From Isoetes taiwanensis (lineage: Eukaryota; Streptophyta; Lycopodiopsida; Isoetales; Isoetaceae), in assembly GCA_021234155.1 (NCBI GenBank), contig JAJEKV010000049.1:9460292-9524291 (forward strand): DNA of 64,000 nucleotides, given 5' to 3'. Of this stretch, positions 43,207 through 53,600 are shown piece after piece. Every line of letters begins with the position of its first letter. Position 1 is the first letter of the stretch. The translations under genes were made by a program, and so were the position numbers. The notes below the pieces were generated by a model that saw nothing but the letters and a program-made list of their open reading frames with translations, made no database searches and was not told where the DNA came from.

Positions 43207-44315
43207 TTTAACTGCAATTCCGTCATTTGCTTGGTCAGAGTTTCAACTAAATCCTCATTGACTTTAGCAATTTTGGCATCTACTGATAGTTCAGGTCCTG
43301 TCATTGGCATAGCTGGCTGAGGCATAATAGAGGCTTCTGCTTGTGTTTTGCTGTAGTCCAAAGTACCCATAGCAGAAGGAAACATATTAAAAGGCATATT
43401 GACGAGCGGATTTACCTCTGTTATAGATGGAAACATTGGTGCAGCTGAAGCAACAACTGGTGCCACTCCTCCCAACACGGATGGTAGAGCCATTCCTGGA
43501 TGATAGTAACGTGCCATTCCAATTTTCGCTTGCTCCCAACTTGATGCTATCATAATGGCTGCTTCTAAAGTACTTGGAGTCTGGCCCTTTGTAAAAAAAC
43601 CAATGTCAGGAGGCAGTCCATTAGTAAAATATCTTACTTGATCCTCTGCAGAAGGCGTGGGATCTTTCTTGGCCACCAATCTCCTAAATTGAATGACATA
43701 ACTTTGCAAACTTTCTCCAGGTAAGAGTTTGATATAATTTAATTCATCACTCACCCTTTGCACAAAACCGACGGGCCTGAATGCATTTAAAAACCCTTTC
43801 CTTAGCTCATCCCAACTTATGAATGGCGTAACATCCTTAGCAGCTCTGTACCACTCTACAACACCATCTTGTAAAGTTGCTGGAAATAGCCGTAACCGCT
43901 CAGCGTTGCCATCCTCCTGGTTCGCCTCACTTATGGTAAAAAATGCCTGCACATGTGAATTAGCGTCTATACCTCCTAAAGCAGAAAATTTTGGGTATCT
44001 CATTTTCATTGGCACTGCCATGCTAGTATTTACTGGTTCTAATATAGTGGGTAGAGAAATAGAACACAACGTACTAGGCTCTAAGTCAATATTAAACTCT
44101 ACCTCTAGTTGCTTGCTTTCAGGACTTGGTGTACCTGCAATTGGATGCAATCTCACACTTGTATGCTGCTCAACTACTAATGGAGGATGCTCTAAAGATC
44201 TCCATAATTTTTCCTTCAATGCACTTCTTTCTTATCTTTCCTTTGCTCTCAAATTCTGCTCCTCTTGTTGAAGTCTCTTAATCTCTTCACTTTTCTCGTT
44301 TGTTGAAAAATTCAT
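43098..44315 (-). CDS. Gypsy gag (capsid), with an internal stop
   Basis: Frame from ATG at 44315 (MNFSTNEKSEEIKRLQQEEQ) with a TAA at 44234-44232, then open to 43098. The capsid domain (Retrotrans_gag type) is clear: PMKMRYPKFSALGG, LRLFPATLQDGVVEWY, ISWDELRKGFLNAFRP and LLPGESLQSYVIQFRRLV. The C-terminal third is Pro/Met/Ala-rich (VASAAPMFPS). Upstream of the ATG is the 5' LTR with only about 60 bp between, so little leader exists. The last roughly 30 codons are out of the true frame because of a deletion near 43195. Confidence 0.85.
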
Positions 44316-44354
44316 TCACCAGCAAGTCACCTATAAGCGATTGCCCAATGTTCT

Positions 44355-44374
44355 CACAATGCCCCCCAAAAATA
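44355..44374 (-). other. Candidate primer-binding site of the gypsy element
   Basis: On the minus strand the 5' LTR end (...GACA at 44375) is followed by TATTTT and then TGGGGGGCATTGTG. A TGG start within a few bases of the LTR fits a tRNA 3' CCA. The tRNA is not identified; it is neither initiator Met nor Asp. Confidence 0.45.
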
Positions 44375-45748
44375 TGTCGACAAGGGCACGAAACCCAAGC
44401 CAACAACACAAGTCTAATGGGCAAAGCTAAAGGTAGAAGATGGTGGTCAAATGATCACGTACTCTCTGCAAGTGCACAGCTGAAATACTCCTCTTTAGTC
44501 AATATACAATGACAAAAAACAGATCCGATGAATACTTGTGCCCTGGAGTACTTTAGAACTCAACTCAGAATTTTTTCTAGGCACAAATCAGCAACTTACA
44601 CATTTCTATAACACAATATTTAAACAAAATAGAACATTGCCCATAGATATCAGATTGTTAATGCCACCACAGTTCAAACTTAATGCCTATGATGGAAAGA
44701 AAAAAAAAAAAAACAAGGCACTGATGATCAACATTCAATAGAATTAATTGACACAATTTCAACCAGCTAGAACATTTATTTTTTTCAGAGAATAAATTAC
44801 ATCATTCTCAGCCTATCCACAGTGTATGTACTTGAATCCATTCACATCCACATTAAAATTGTGAAAACTCTTTTAAATTAATAATGCCATCCAGTTCACA
44901 AACATAATCAGCACAATAGTTCTGCTTGTCTTCCCACACAGTCATTCATCTACTTGCAACAGTAAAAAATTACAGACCTTCTTCTCCATTCTTCAAGTTC
45001 TGTTCCCTACTGACCTCTCAGGATGGGCAGCTTCCTGCTCCTCCAAAACGACCTGGGTCCCCTTTTCCTTCTCCAAATCTGCCTTAAAAAACCTCCACGA
45101 CCTTCCTCCTTCTCTCTTCTGCACCAAACCGGCTGCTCCCCTTCCATTTCCGGCTGCCCCCCTTCCATTTCAGCTCACCTTCTCTTCCAAAAACGTGGGA
45201 AATGACCTAATCCAGACCTTGGACTTCGAAAAAATTGGCCCTTTGGATTTCCCATGGTTCTGCTCCTTTTCCATGTTGCATGTGGGTTGCATGCATCTCC
45301 TAGGTAGTGTACATATCAACATGAATGCTTCCAAGCATTACAGCTACTTGAATCCCCCTTTTTTCAAACCTGCTCATGGATTCTCCTACCACAATCTATA
45401 GCTCCTATGCTGCCGCGTGATCGGAAAATGCTTAAAAATGCGACCTTGTCTGGCTGCATTTTTCCATGTTGCATTATCTCAAAAATATCTAGAGCTAGAG
45501 CATATATGAAGCACCTGTACCTCTTGTGGGTTTTTAATCATGCCACGTGCTTTTAAGGTGCTAAAAATTAGTCACGCTAGCATTTGACCTAAGGCACCAC
45601 AACCAAGCTGGCAACACTGGTCAAAATATCAAAGACTTGCCATAAAATAGAGTTCTGCTCCATTTGAATGCATAGGAACGTCACAACACCATCTTTTTAT
45701 AATGACTTTGTTAAATGTTTGTTTGCGCAATAGTTTGACCGCACAACA
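44375..45748 (-). repeat. 5' LTR of the gypsy element
   Basis: 1374 bp, near-identical to 34101-35464. Differences include longer A runs (after 44697) and a small insertion AATGACCT near 45202. Flanked on the right by ACACT, the target duplication. Confidence 0.95.
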
Positions 45749-46313
45749 ACACTTTACTGAGAACGATCTCCTCCATCACGTCTGTGTAGGGGTATCTCTT
45801 TTCCTGAAAAAACTGAGAGAAGTGATGAAAAGTTGCCTGCTTGATGTCCACCGGCGAATTCAGAATACGACCATCAGCCAATGCCGGTGACGACATAGAG
45901 GCCGCATACTTCTTCTATCCGCAGCCCTGAAGAACATTCGAGAATTAGTGTCCCCTTCCCGCAACCAGGTGATCCCTGCTTTCACCCTTGCTTGAGCAGC
46001 CCTCCTGGATTCATCTGCTGCAAAATCTCATTCTCCCGCACCCCATCAGACGGCCGAGACCCGAGGGCTTCCAATTCGCGATACAACGCCTCTAACACCT
46101 CCCTCTCCTGCCGTGCTCTCCGATTCCCCACGAGTTGGCGAATGCCTTGACCTCAACTAAGGCCTGCACCATTCCCGCCATCCCGAAATTATCCCGAAAG
46201 GTGCAAAACAAAATCTGTTGGCATCCCCAAGAGAAATCAGCATCCTTCAGGTAGGCAGTACTTAACTTGAACACAGTGCGGCTCGGTCTGGCTGCAGTCG
46301 CTCCTTGGGAGAT

Positions 46314-47023
46314 TTACTGAGGAAAATGGTCAGAGATTGCGGTAGACAAAATGTTCGTCCGCCTGAGCTGGGGCGCCTGGTCCGCTGCTAGGGTATTAGC
46401 ATAGCATCTATCATGTCGAGCGTATGCCCGACCGGCTCTCGTCCACTGATTACACCACGTAAATGAAGAGTCGCCCGCTGCTTCTGCCAGATGCAAGGAG
46501 TCCAGCAACATCACCCACTGCTGCCGCTCAAAACCCTGCACAACTTCTGCTCCTCTGCCACACCTATCATGAATGGACTCGACCATGTTGAAGTCGCCCA
46601 ACAGCAGCCAAGCCACATCCGCCCCCAAGGATGCGACCTTATGTCTTAACGACGCCCACAACGTCCCTCTCTGCCACGCGCTGTTGTGGGCATAGACATT
46701 CACAATCCCCCACTCGTGCGGACCCTCACGCCACTTGATGGTGACCCACCTGCCCCAACGGTCAGCCATGGTAAAGTCACCTGCACATGCATCTTCCACG
46801 CAATGGCAGTCCCACCCTTAGCGGCCCTAGAGATGGCAACCGCAGCAGCGTATTGCGGCCCAAACATATCCAACAGTGCCCAAGAGTCCCCCCTATGACA
46901 CTTATATTCCTGAAGGCACAAGATATCTGGATCCATCTTGCGAACAACCAATGCCACTTTCGATCTCTTTGCGGGTGACGAGCGCACCCCAGGAATGTTC
47001 CAGTTCACGATCTTCTTGTCCAT
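46314..47023 (-). pseudogene. LINE-A ORF2 endonuclease, one frame slip
   Basis: Two overlapping frames (47023-46700 and 46799-46314) form one AP-endonuclease-like domain. NWNIPGVRS carries the N-terminal Asn; LCLQEYKCHRG carries the catalytic Glu. The second frame adds WGIVNVYAHN, WLLLGDFNMVESIHDR (Asp/Asn) and ISDHFPQ (Asp-His). The slip is near 46785 (MHVQVT to FTMADR). All key residues remain, so decay is light. This enzyme would nick the target to prime reverse transcription. Confidence 0.85.
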
Positions 47024-47341
47024 AACTACTACTGAGAAGAAGGATTTTTATGATGCTTCTTCTTCCGCCCTCGTCTTGCCGGTGAAGCAGGTCCCTGATC
47101 TGAGCTGTATGGAACAAGAGCGAGCGGGTTATCTGTGAGTGCAACCTCAGCACCCAAATCCACCTCGTCCGCCCACGAGCGTGCCCCAGCCACCTTATCC
47201 AGTTCCATCCGAGGAGACTTGGGTGGATACCGCATCAGAGTCCGACGGCTGCACCAACCGCTCCTCCACTAGTCCCGAGCCTATCTGTAGGGATTGCCGC
47301 TGCTCTGCCCGTTCCTGAAGCTGCTAGATGTAAAGCAACTT

Positions 47342-48709
47342 CTAAGCCACCGACAGTGGAGATACCGATCCCTGCCCCACTGGTGTGGCCGCCGGCTCAT
47401 TATCCGAGCTAAACCGAAATGGTCTATCCGGCACTGGGACTGGCTGGGTCCTGGCTGGAGGAGCCTCCTCCACCAGCTGAGTTTGGGACCGAACCTGGTC
47501 CCCGCCCTGCGGAACCTCCCTCCTTGCCTCCCGTGAAGCCCCTGATACTGACGTGGGCCGGAACTCTGGAAGCGAGCCTGCGAAGACCTGGAGAGCGGGA
47601 AACATTCTCTGGATCTCTGCCCCATTTAACAGTCTGAGGGGAAACCAAAAGTACCAGTCCCCGCTCCTAACAGTCACTGAAGGAGGCAATGGACTATCCG
47701 CGGGTAAAGCCACACAGATCTTCGGCTCCCGAACTATGGAGTGAGCAATATGGCCGCCGAGCCCATGAGCAATCGCAATCATGAACTCTGGCAACAACAT
47801 ATCCGCGGGAAGATCCATCACCTGAAACCAACACGGGATCTTCAGGGCCGACAAGGACCGAGCACTCACCCCAGGGGTGTAATGCTGGTAAATCAGGTAA
47901 TTCCCCCACATGAGATCAACCCCTCTCGCTACTACCCTCTCCACTACCGGGGGTGCATCGAACATGAGGAGAAAGAAATTGTTCCCCAGGAACTTCAAGG
48001 ACTGAAACGGTGAGATCCCCAACCGCTTGAAGTGAGTTTGCAGCCACCTGCCAACTCTCCTGGTGTCCAGCACACCAGTATAGTATACCAACACTCCGCA
48101 CGAGACTAGGTTGGAAATAGACTTGAGGTGTTGTTGATGATCTAACTCGACTATAGCAGCCGGAGGGGCAATGGGGTCCACCTGCAACTCCCTTCTGTTG
48201 TGCTGATTCAAGAAGGCCAAAGCCTCCTCCATCCGATAAGTGTCGGCCGGCGCAACTGTGTGTCGGATCCATTCTGAGAACCGCGGGCGTAAAAGCCGGC
48301 TCACCGTATCGTTCGTCCGCCATGCCGGCTCACCGTATCGTCCGGCCGCACTGACTCCATGCCCCTCACCCGCATGCCTCCCCAGACTCGGGCTGTCCCG
48401 TCCTGACGGCTTATGTGGATGATGTGGCACACCACCACACCCGTTGCCCTGGGGCAAACTGCACACCGGTTCTGCCACTGCAAAGGGATCCTCCAACAAC
48501 GTAGAGACAAGCGAGTTCTGACTGGCGAGCGGAGTTGCCGTCTCAAGTGGCGGCATGCTGCTGGGGACCTCAAATTCTGCTTCCCCCGCAGCTTGTACAT
48601 CCACAGCACGAGGACTCCCTGCCTGAACGCCAACCTGCCGATTGAGTACAGAGGGTGCTCCCTGACCTGCGGGGGGATGAGTCACTCCCTCCATCTCACC
48701 GACCTCCAT
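47342..48709 (-). CDS. LINE-A ORF1, DUF4283-like protein
   Basis: A 455-codon open frame. Residues 1-125 are Gly/Pro/Ala-rich and variable. Residues about 128-155 (AWRTNDTVSRLLRPRFSEW) are shared with LINE-B. Residues about 200-370 form the DUF4283-like domain: GRWLQTHFKRLGI, FLGNNFFLLMFDAP, WGNYLIYQHYTPGV, IPCWFQVMDLPADMLLPEF, IAIAHGLGGHIAHS. In plant LINEs this domain is in ORF1 and is thought to bind element RNA. No CCHC knuckle is seen in this frame. The real start is probably further upstream, at 53526 before the LTR-element insertion; a frame change lies between. Confidence 0.75.
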   Translation of the reverse strand: MEVGEMEGVTHPPAGQGAPSVLNRQVGVQAGSPRAVDVQAAGEAEFEVPSSMPPLETATPLASQNSLVSTLLEDPFAVAEPVCSLPQGNGCGGVPHHPHKPSGRDSPSLGRHAGEGHGVSAAGRYGEPAWRTNDTVSRLLRPRFSEWIRHTVAPADTYRMEEALAFLNQHNRRELQVDPIAPPAAIVELDHQQHLKSISNLVSCGVLVYYTGVLDTRRVGRWLQTHFKRLGISPFQSLKFLGNNFFLLMFDAPPVVERVVARGVDLMWGNYLIYQHYTPGVSARSLSALKIPCWFQVMDLPADMLLPEFMIAIAHGLGGHIAHSIVREPKICVALPADSPLPPSVTVRSGDWYFWFPLRLLNGAEIQRMFPALQVFAGSLPEFRPTSVSGASREARREVPQGGDQVRSQTQLVEEAPPARTQPVPVPDRPFRFSSDNEPAATPVGQGSVSPLSVA

Positions 48710-49058
48710 AGGGCCCCGCCCATATCCTGGCTACTGCACCAAACCCAGAAGAGGGCAGCCCGCTCCCTCCTTGTCTCCAATCTTTGTAGGGCATTGCCCA
48801 GCCCCTGGCTGCTGCGCACAACCCGGAAGAGGGCCTAAGCCTATCTGCCCTACCCCTTCGCTCCTTAAAACCCTGCACAACTCAGTCTGATGGGCACCAG
48901 ATTGAAGTGGCCCGCTACCACCCTCCGCACCTGCCTCAAGTGAAGAACTGACCAAATCCGGCACTGGAGCAACCGGATCTGTGGGCAACACAAACCCCAG
49001 CCCAGCCGGCCGGCCGGCCCTGTGGCCTTGAAGCTGCCAAGCTCCTCCCCACGCCAAC

Positions 49059-49505
49059 TGTTAGCCCTTTGGGCTAAACACATGTATGAGTGGCATAGGC
49101 CACAGGTATTTATCACATTGGACCACTTGATCTAGGGCCCAGACTTAGCCCATATATATGGTAGGTGGCATATGCCACATGTATTTGTCATATTGGACCC
49201 CACAATCTATGGCCCAGATTTAGCCTAGATCCGTGGACGGTGAGATGTCAGTTAGGGTTAGGGTTTTGCTCTACTATTTAGAGAGAGCATTTCCTCTCAT
49301 TGTTTAGGTTTTTGCTCACGTTTTGGAGCACCTCCTTTTGGAGCATCAATATGATTCTGTTTTGTTCATTCTTTGCTTTGTTCTTGTTCTTGGAGTTTCT
49401 TCCCATCTTCTTTTGTTGATCCATGAGCATTTGTGGCAGCCTTGTGGCATTCGGCAGTCATGGACTGCTGCTGCAAGGTGATGCCAAGAACCCCAAATAT
49501 CAACA
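49059..49505 (+). repeat. 5' LTR of the non-coding element
   Basis: 447 bp. Contains CCATATATATGG (near 49151), a TATA-like palindrome, and a GTTAGGGTTAGGGTTTT tract (near 49251) with two telomere-like repeats. Differs from the 3' LTR at six positions, all C here and T there. Confidence 0.95.
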
Positions 49506-49506
49506 C

Positions 49507-49525
49507 TGGCGCCTCATGCCGGGGT
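49507..49525 (+). other. Primer-binding site of the non-coding element
   Basis: TGGCGCCTCATGCCGGGG begins one base after the LTR. TGGCGCC matches the CCA-terminal end of plant tRNA-Asp; the next few bases differ, so another tRNA or a mutated site is possible. Confidence 0.6.
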
Positions 49526-50639
49526 CTCTTGGGCTCATGATCACTCTCTTGTTTTTATTTCAAGCATCTCCAAAAGTTTTCAAGGAAAAATTTGGTTCTA
49601 CATCGACACTGTCTTCACTCCTCATCTCTGCTATATCTGCCCACGTTTTCAAAAAAAGGGGCGAACTAAGATTGTTATTCGTCACATATGGGTTCATTAT
49701 CCACATTGTTTTTACTATCCATACTCTGTTCTGTGTAAACATTCAAGCCACGAGCATATATTTGTTCCATTTATTTGGGTTCCCCATAGACACATTTTAT
49801 TTTTGCTATCCTGTGTTTTCTGTGTTCTGTCTATACATTCAAGCCTAGAAGCCCCATTTCTTCTGCGACATTTGGAAGAGCGAATGGTTCTTCTGCAATG
49901 TCCTTGATTTTCTGCCCGCACAAATTTTCTGCACAGAGGCCCAACGGCTCTGCACGGATCTTCTTCTCAGCACAGAGGCCCAACGGCTCTGCAATTTTTC
50001 CTGCTCAACGGCTTGCAGAAGTTTTTAAGCTGCGGTAAAAGCCCACCAAAAGGATCTTTCTTTTCAAGAATTTCTGCCTCCAAACTCGACACATCGTCAT
50101 CATGTTGCAGTTTTCTACAGCCACAACCCATGTCTTCGGATCCACTTGTGACACAGTCCGGCTTGACAATTTTCAATTGATTCCTGGGGCTCTGTTTTGC
50201 ACATAGTTCCTTATAACCCCTCTGTTCTTCCATCCTTGCAACAATTGCAAGGCATTTGTTCTTCATCGACTTATTCTCTGCCATTTTTGGATGTGGTCTT
50301 GCTTGGACTAGCAAACCACACAAGCAAACCACCCAAGAAGAGGCCCGACGGCTCTTCCACAGGCATCTGTCTTTTCTGAACCTCTGCAGAGTTTTTCCTT
50401 GAGTTCCCAATTGGTGCAGAGGTCTTGCACATTTTTCAGTTCCAGAGTAAGCAATAAGTATTTCGATTCGTTCCTTTGCTTCCCTTAATTCATTCGGGAC
50501 ACTTGCTAGATATGCTGCACAGATCTGGGTCTATTTCCTGGAGCGATTTGGGTCGAAAGCCCCATCATTTCTGGAGCTATCAGGCAGACCAGTTCTTTTC
50601 CTGAAAAAAGGGGCAGGGCTCTATTTAACGACCCCATTT

Positions 50640-52110
50640 GGCAGTAATTTCTACCGTCACTCATCACTCATGCCTATATGAGTGACATTGCACCTTCATC
50701 AAGGATTCTTCTGTGATCCCCACTTTAGCAGAGTTTTAAACTGCCTATTAATCTCAGATGTTTTTCCTCACGACTCAACTCAATCATCCGAGCATCTGCA
50801 TCTCAACAAGGGCCTGCATTTTTGCCAAGCCCCCATCGGCAGACAAAATCATAATCATATGGGTCCTTCTTTTTCTACTGAGCATTCATGGCCAGATCTT
50901 TGAGACCTCTGCTCTGCAAATATCAAATACAATGCTTTCTGGCCTTATAGATGCAGCAAACTACATTCAGGGTCCGCCGATCGTCCCCAGCTGTGGCCGC
51001 CACTAAACAGATCAGCTGCAATCAAACCAGCACCAGAGTTTTTCCAGCAGCCCTTTCAGCCAGCTCGTGCTTTCAACTTTTTGAAGCTCTACTTACAGGT
51101 CTATCTCTGGAGCACGGCAGGCACAAATTATATCATCCGGACACAACACCTCTGCACACAATCCCTTTGGCGTGGGAAATTTTTACTCACGGCCTTCGAC
51201 GGCCCAGCATCCATGATCTTCGCAGCCCACGGCCATCATGGCGTGAGTCTGCAAAACCTTCACAGTAGCCCACGGCCATCACCGCGTGGGCCTTCCATGG
51301 CAGTGTGTTAAACGATTCAAGCCCACGATTCAACACCTGATTTTTTCACGGCCTGGGTCCATCAAGTAAGCTTCCTCAAAATAACCACGGCTATCACGGC
51401 GTGGCTTCTCAAATATTCGTTCTTCCACAACCAACCAGCCCACGGCCATCACAGCGTGGCTTCAAGTCTGCAAATCCTTCCCAGCGTGCATCTGCAAAAC
51501 CTTCGTAGCGTGCATCTGCAAAACCTTTGTAGAAGCCCACGGCCATCACGGCGTGGCTTCCAGTCTGCAATATCTTCACAGCGTGAACCACAGCCCCCAC
51601 AGCGTGGCCTCAACATCAAAGACCTCACGGGCGTGGCCTCTGCGTGAACCACGGCCCCCATCTCACCGCATCAAACCCCACGGTCCCCTTGGCGTGGAAC
51701 ATTTCTCTCCTCTCAACACATTTAGCCTATCTCTCATCCTTTAGCCTACGATTTTCTTCCATAGAGAGAATTCGGACACTTAAATATTCGAGAGGGCCCA
51801 CATTTTTGGTGTTTTCCACCCCTTCTAATATTGAAGCCATTTTTTCTCATACCAGATATCTCGTCCTACCATTATGCCTTTGGAGGTAAACTCTCATGCA
51901 ACTATGACTTCAAACATCACGGCCCAATGGCGTGAATTCAACAATCTGTCACGGCTCCTCACGGCGTGACTTCAAGCACAACCTTCGATCCACTTTTGAC
52001 ACAAGCAGCATCTGGAGCATATTTTTGGCACATTTTGGGGGACGCCTCATCTTTTGCCCGATTCTTATATCTGCTTTGCACCTTTGTACCAATAAATTTC
52101 AAGTTCCTAC
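50640..52110 (+). repeat. Dispersed CACGGCC...GGCGTGG motifs in the element interior
   Basis: Imperfect short palindromes of the form CCACGGCCATCACGGCGTGG recur at irregular spacing: near 51227, 51271, 51388, 51441, 51538, 51580, 51628, 51648, 51678, 51921, 51957 and further degenerate copies. Several carry the same follow-on CTTCAAGTCTGCAA. The unit reads CACG-C...G-CGTG on both strands. Confidence 0.8.
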
Positions 52111-52700
52111 AATGGCGTGAAGATGAATTATGCCTTCCGCCCCTTCGTGCATCAACCTTACATGGCCACATGGCATGTGCAGGCCCATTCCAGCAATTTC
52201 TCTTTGGTGTCAACTTTTTCAAGTTCAACATTTTGATCAACCTCATCCATCCATAATACATGGCGGTCGAGGCTCTTTCAAGTTCAACCAATGGCGTGAA
52301 GATGACTTATAGCCTTCCGCCCCTTCAATTTCAACTCCTCCAAGTTCAACTATTTGCTCAAACTCTTTCAAGTTCAACAAATGGCGTGAAGCTGACTTGC
52401 CTTCCGCCCCTTCAATCACTTATGTTTCAACTCCTTGTTTCAACTTTTCAAGTTCAACACTGGCGTGAAGATGACTTAGGACCTTTCGCCCCTTCAACAA
52501 TTTTTCTTTCCAAATTTTTGTTCAACTCATTACAAGACACTTTGATTGGCGCATGTATTCGGAGCTAAGTGGCAAGCTCTATGAGAAGTGGTGACAGCCT
52601 TCTCAACCTTAGATTCAACTTCTCTGGCTTTAAAGGAGCTTGTGGCAAGCTCAAGAGAAGTGGTGATAGCCTTCTCAACCTCTCATGATTTTTGTACTTC
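52110..52700 (+). repeat. Repeated GGCGTGAAGATGACTT / TTCCGCCCCTTCAA module
   Basis: The phrase TGGCGTGAAG(A/C)TGA followed 10-20 nt later by CCTTYCGCCCCTTC occurs four times (near 52112, 52284, 52381 and 52463), separated by CAAGTTCAAC-rich spacers. A separate duplication, GGCAAGCTC-AGAGAAGTGGTG followed by AGCCTTCTCAACC, is at about 52571 and 52643. Confidence 0.8.
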
Positions 52701-52829
52701 ATCGACATTGGCATTTTTGGATCAAGACTTCGGCGACATTCTCATTATTTCCCCTCACTTTGGACACTGTTGTAAATGTTTAACCTACTGTTATAAAGGT
52801 TCTACATAGTTTGGTGTGGTGGGGGGGAG

Positions 52830-53276
52830 TGTTAGCCCTTTGGGCTAAACACATGTATGAGTGGCATAGGCCACAGGTATTTATCACATTGGACCACTTG
52901 ATCTAGGGCCCAGATTTAGCCCATATATATGGTAGGTGGCATATGCCACATGTATTTGTCATATTGGACCCCACAATCTATGGCCCAGATTTAGCCTAGA
53001 TCTGTGGACGGTGAGATGTCAGTTAGGGTTAGGGTTTTGCTCTACTATTTAGAGAGAGCATTTTCTCTCATTGTTTAGGTTTTTGCTCACGTTTTGGAGC
53101 ACCTCTTTTTGGAGCATCAATATGATTTTGTTTTGTTCATTCTTTGCTTTGTTCTTGTTCTTGGAGTTTCTTCCCATCTTTTTTTGTTGATCCATGAGCA
53201 TTTGTGGCAGCCTTGTGGCATTCGGCAGTCATGGACTGCTGCTGCAAGGTGATGCCAAGAACCCCAAATATCAACA
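52830..53276 (+). repeat. 3' LTR of the non-coding element
   Basis: 447 bp, same length as the 5' LTR and without indels. Six single-base differences, each T here against C in the 5' LTR. Preceded by the polypurine tract (52812-52829). Confidence 0.95.
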
Positions 53277-53600
53277 CCAACCATCTCACGTAGAAAAAAG
53301 TCCGGCGAGCATACCCCCGGTTCGCTCAGTAGTCCCGAGGTACGCCAAATTGATCCCCACAGCCTGCCGGCCTCGCCATAAGAAGATCCGCTGAAGGCGG
53401 ATTAGGCTTTTGGGTGGAAGATCCAACCCCGACCAAACGAGTCTGCTGGGCCGCCCGTGCCAGCTTTGGAATCCGTTTAGGAGTTGCCACCAGGGGGTCG
53501 CTCCTCCCAATCCGTCGTCCCGCCATGCCTCCGGGTCCAAGCGATTAGGTCCAAGCCGCCACACCAACGCCGAGGTCGCCGCCCTTACTTACCCCCAAAA
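53277..53600 (-). mobile_element. LINE-A, 5' segment
   Basis: On the minus strand ATG at 53526 opens MAGRRIGRSDPLVATPKRIP then KLARAAQQT, matching the LINE-B ORF1 start (PPRRIPKQARMAQQN). The frame ends at 53326. The segment joins 49058 across the LTR element. The element's start is probably just after the A/T run at 53589-53602 (GGGGGTAAGTAAGGGCGG on the minus strand). Confidence 0.8.

Larger units (their letters stand above)
34101..45748 (-). mobile_element. Full-length Ty3/gypsy LTR retrotransposon, defective
   Basis: Two direct LTRs (34101-35464 and 44375-45748) bound a minus-strand gag-protease-RT-RNase H-integrase region (44315-38606). The whole is flanked by a perfect 5-bp duplication ACACT (34096-34100; 45749-45753) inside LINE-A. 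LTR ends are TGT...ACA. The LTRs differ at roughly twenty substitutions plus a few indels by eye, so insertion is fairly recent, yet the coding region has many frame breaks. About 3.1 kb between integrase and 3' LTR hold a further insert. The integrase lacks a visible chromodomain, and RT wording (MGKTTFVTEWG) suggests a non-chromovirus lineage (Tat/Athila side); that placement is tentative. Confidence 0.95.
45749..49058 (-). mobile_element. LINE-A, central segment (ORF1, endonuclease, linker)
   Basis: Minus-strand non-LTR retrotransposon of the family with a DUF4283-like ORF1. It is bordered by the CCAAC duplication of the non-coding LTR element on its right (49054-49058) and by ACACT of the gypsy element on its left. 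The linker between EN and RT (46312-45755) carries VFKLSTAYLKDADFSWGC and FFQEKRYPYTDVMEEIVLSK, both also present in LINE-B (FKLNTSYMKDVDF; FFQEKRYYYIDVMEEIVFS). Reading across the gypsy insertion restores the LINE-B order, confirming the nest. Confidence 0.95.
49059..53276 (+). mobile_element. Non-coding LTR retrotransposon (LARD-like), 4.2 kb
   Basis: Two 447-bp LTRs (49059-49505 and 52830-53276) with TGTTAG...AACA ends are flanked by a perfect 5-bp duplication CCAAC (49054-49058; 53277-53281). A primer-site-like TGGCGCC starts one base after the 5' LTR (49507), and a G-rich tract (GTGGTGGGGGGGAG) precedes the 3' LTR. The 3.3-kb interior has no gag or pol. Instead it is full of short palindromic motifs and a duplicated module. 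It must rely on enzymes of another element. It sits in ORF1 of LINE-A. Orientation comes from the primer site and polypurine tract. Confidence 0.95.

Noticed and set aside
47294-48838. Plus-strand open frames opposite LINE-A ORF1 (up to 141 codons)
   Set aside because: They are antisense shadows of the GC-rich minus-strand coding sequence and show no domain.
50640-52110. CRISPR-like array of palindromic repeats
   Set aside because: Spacing is irregular, spacers are not uniform, the repeats are degenerate, and the context is a plant LTR element.
53286-53567. Minus-strand frame reading LIRLQRIFLWRG, resembling a phrase from plant LINE reverse transcriptases
   Set aside because: Its position is the 5' end of LINE-A, and the neighbouring frame matches the LINE-B ORF1 start (PKRIPKLARAAQQT against PRRIPKQARMAQQN). 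The RT-like words are a coincidence of frame.
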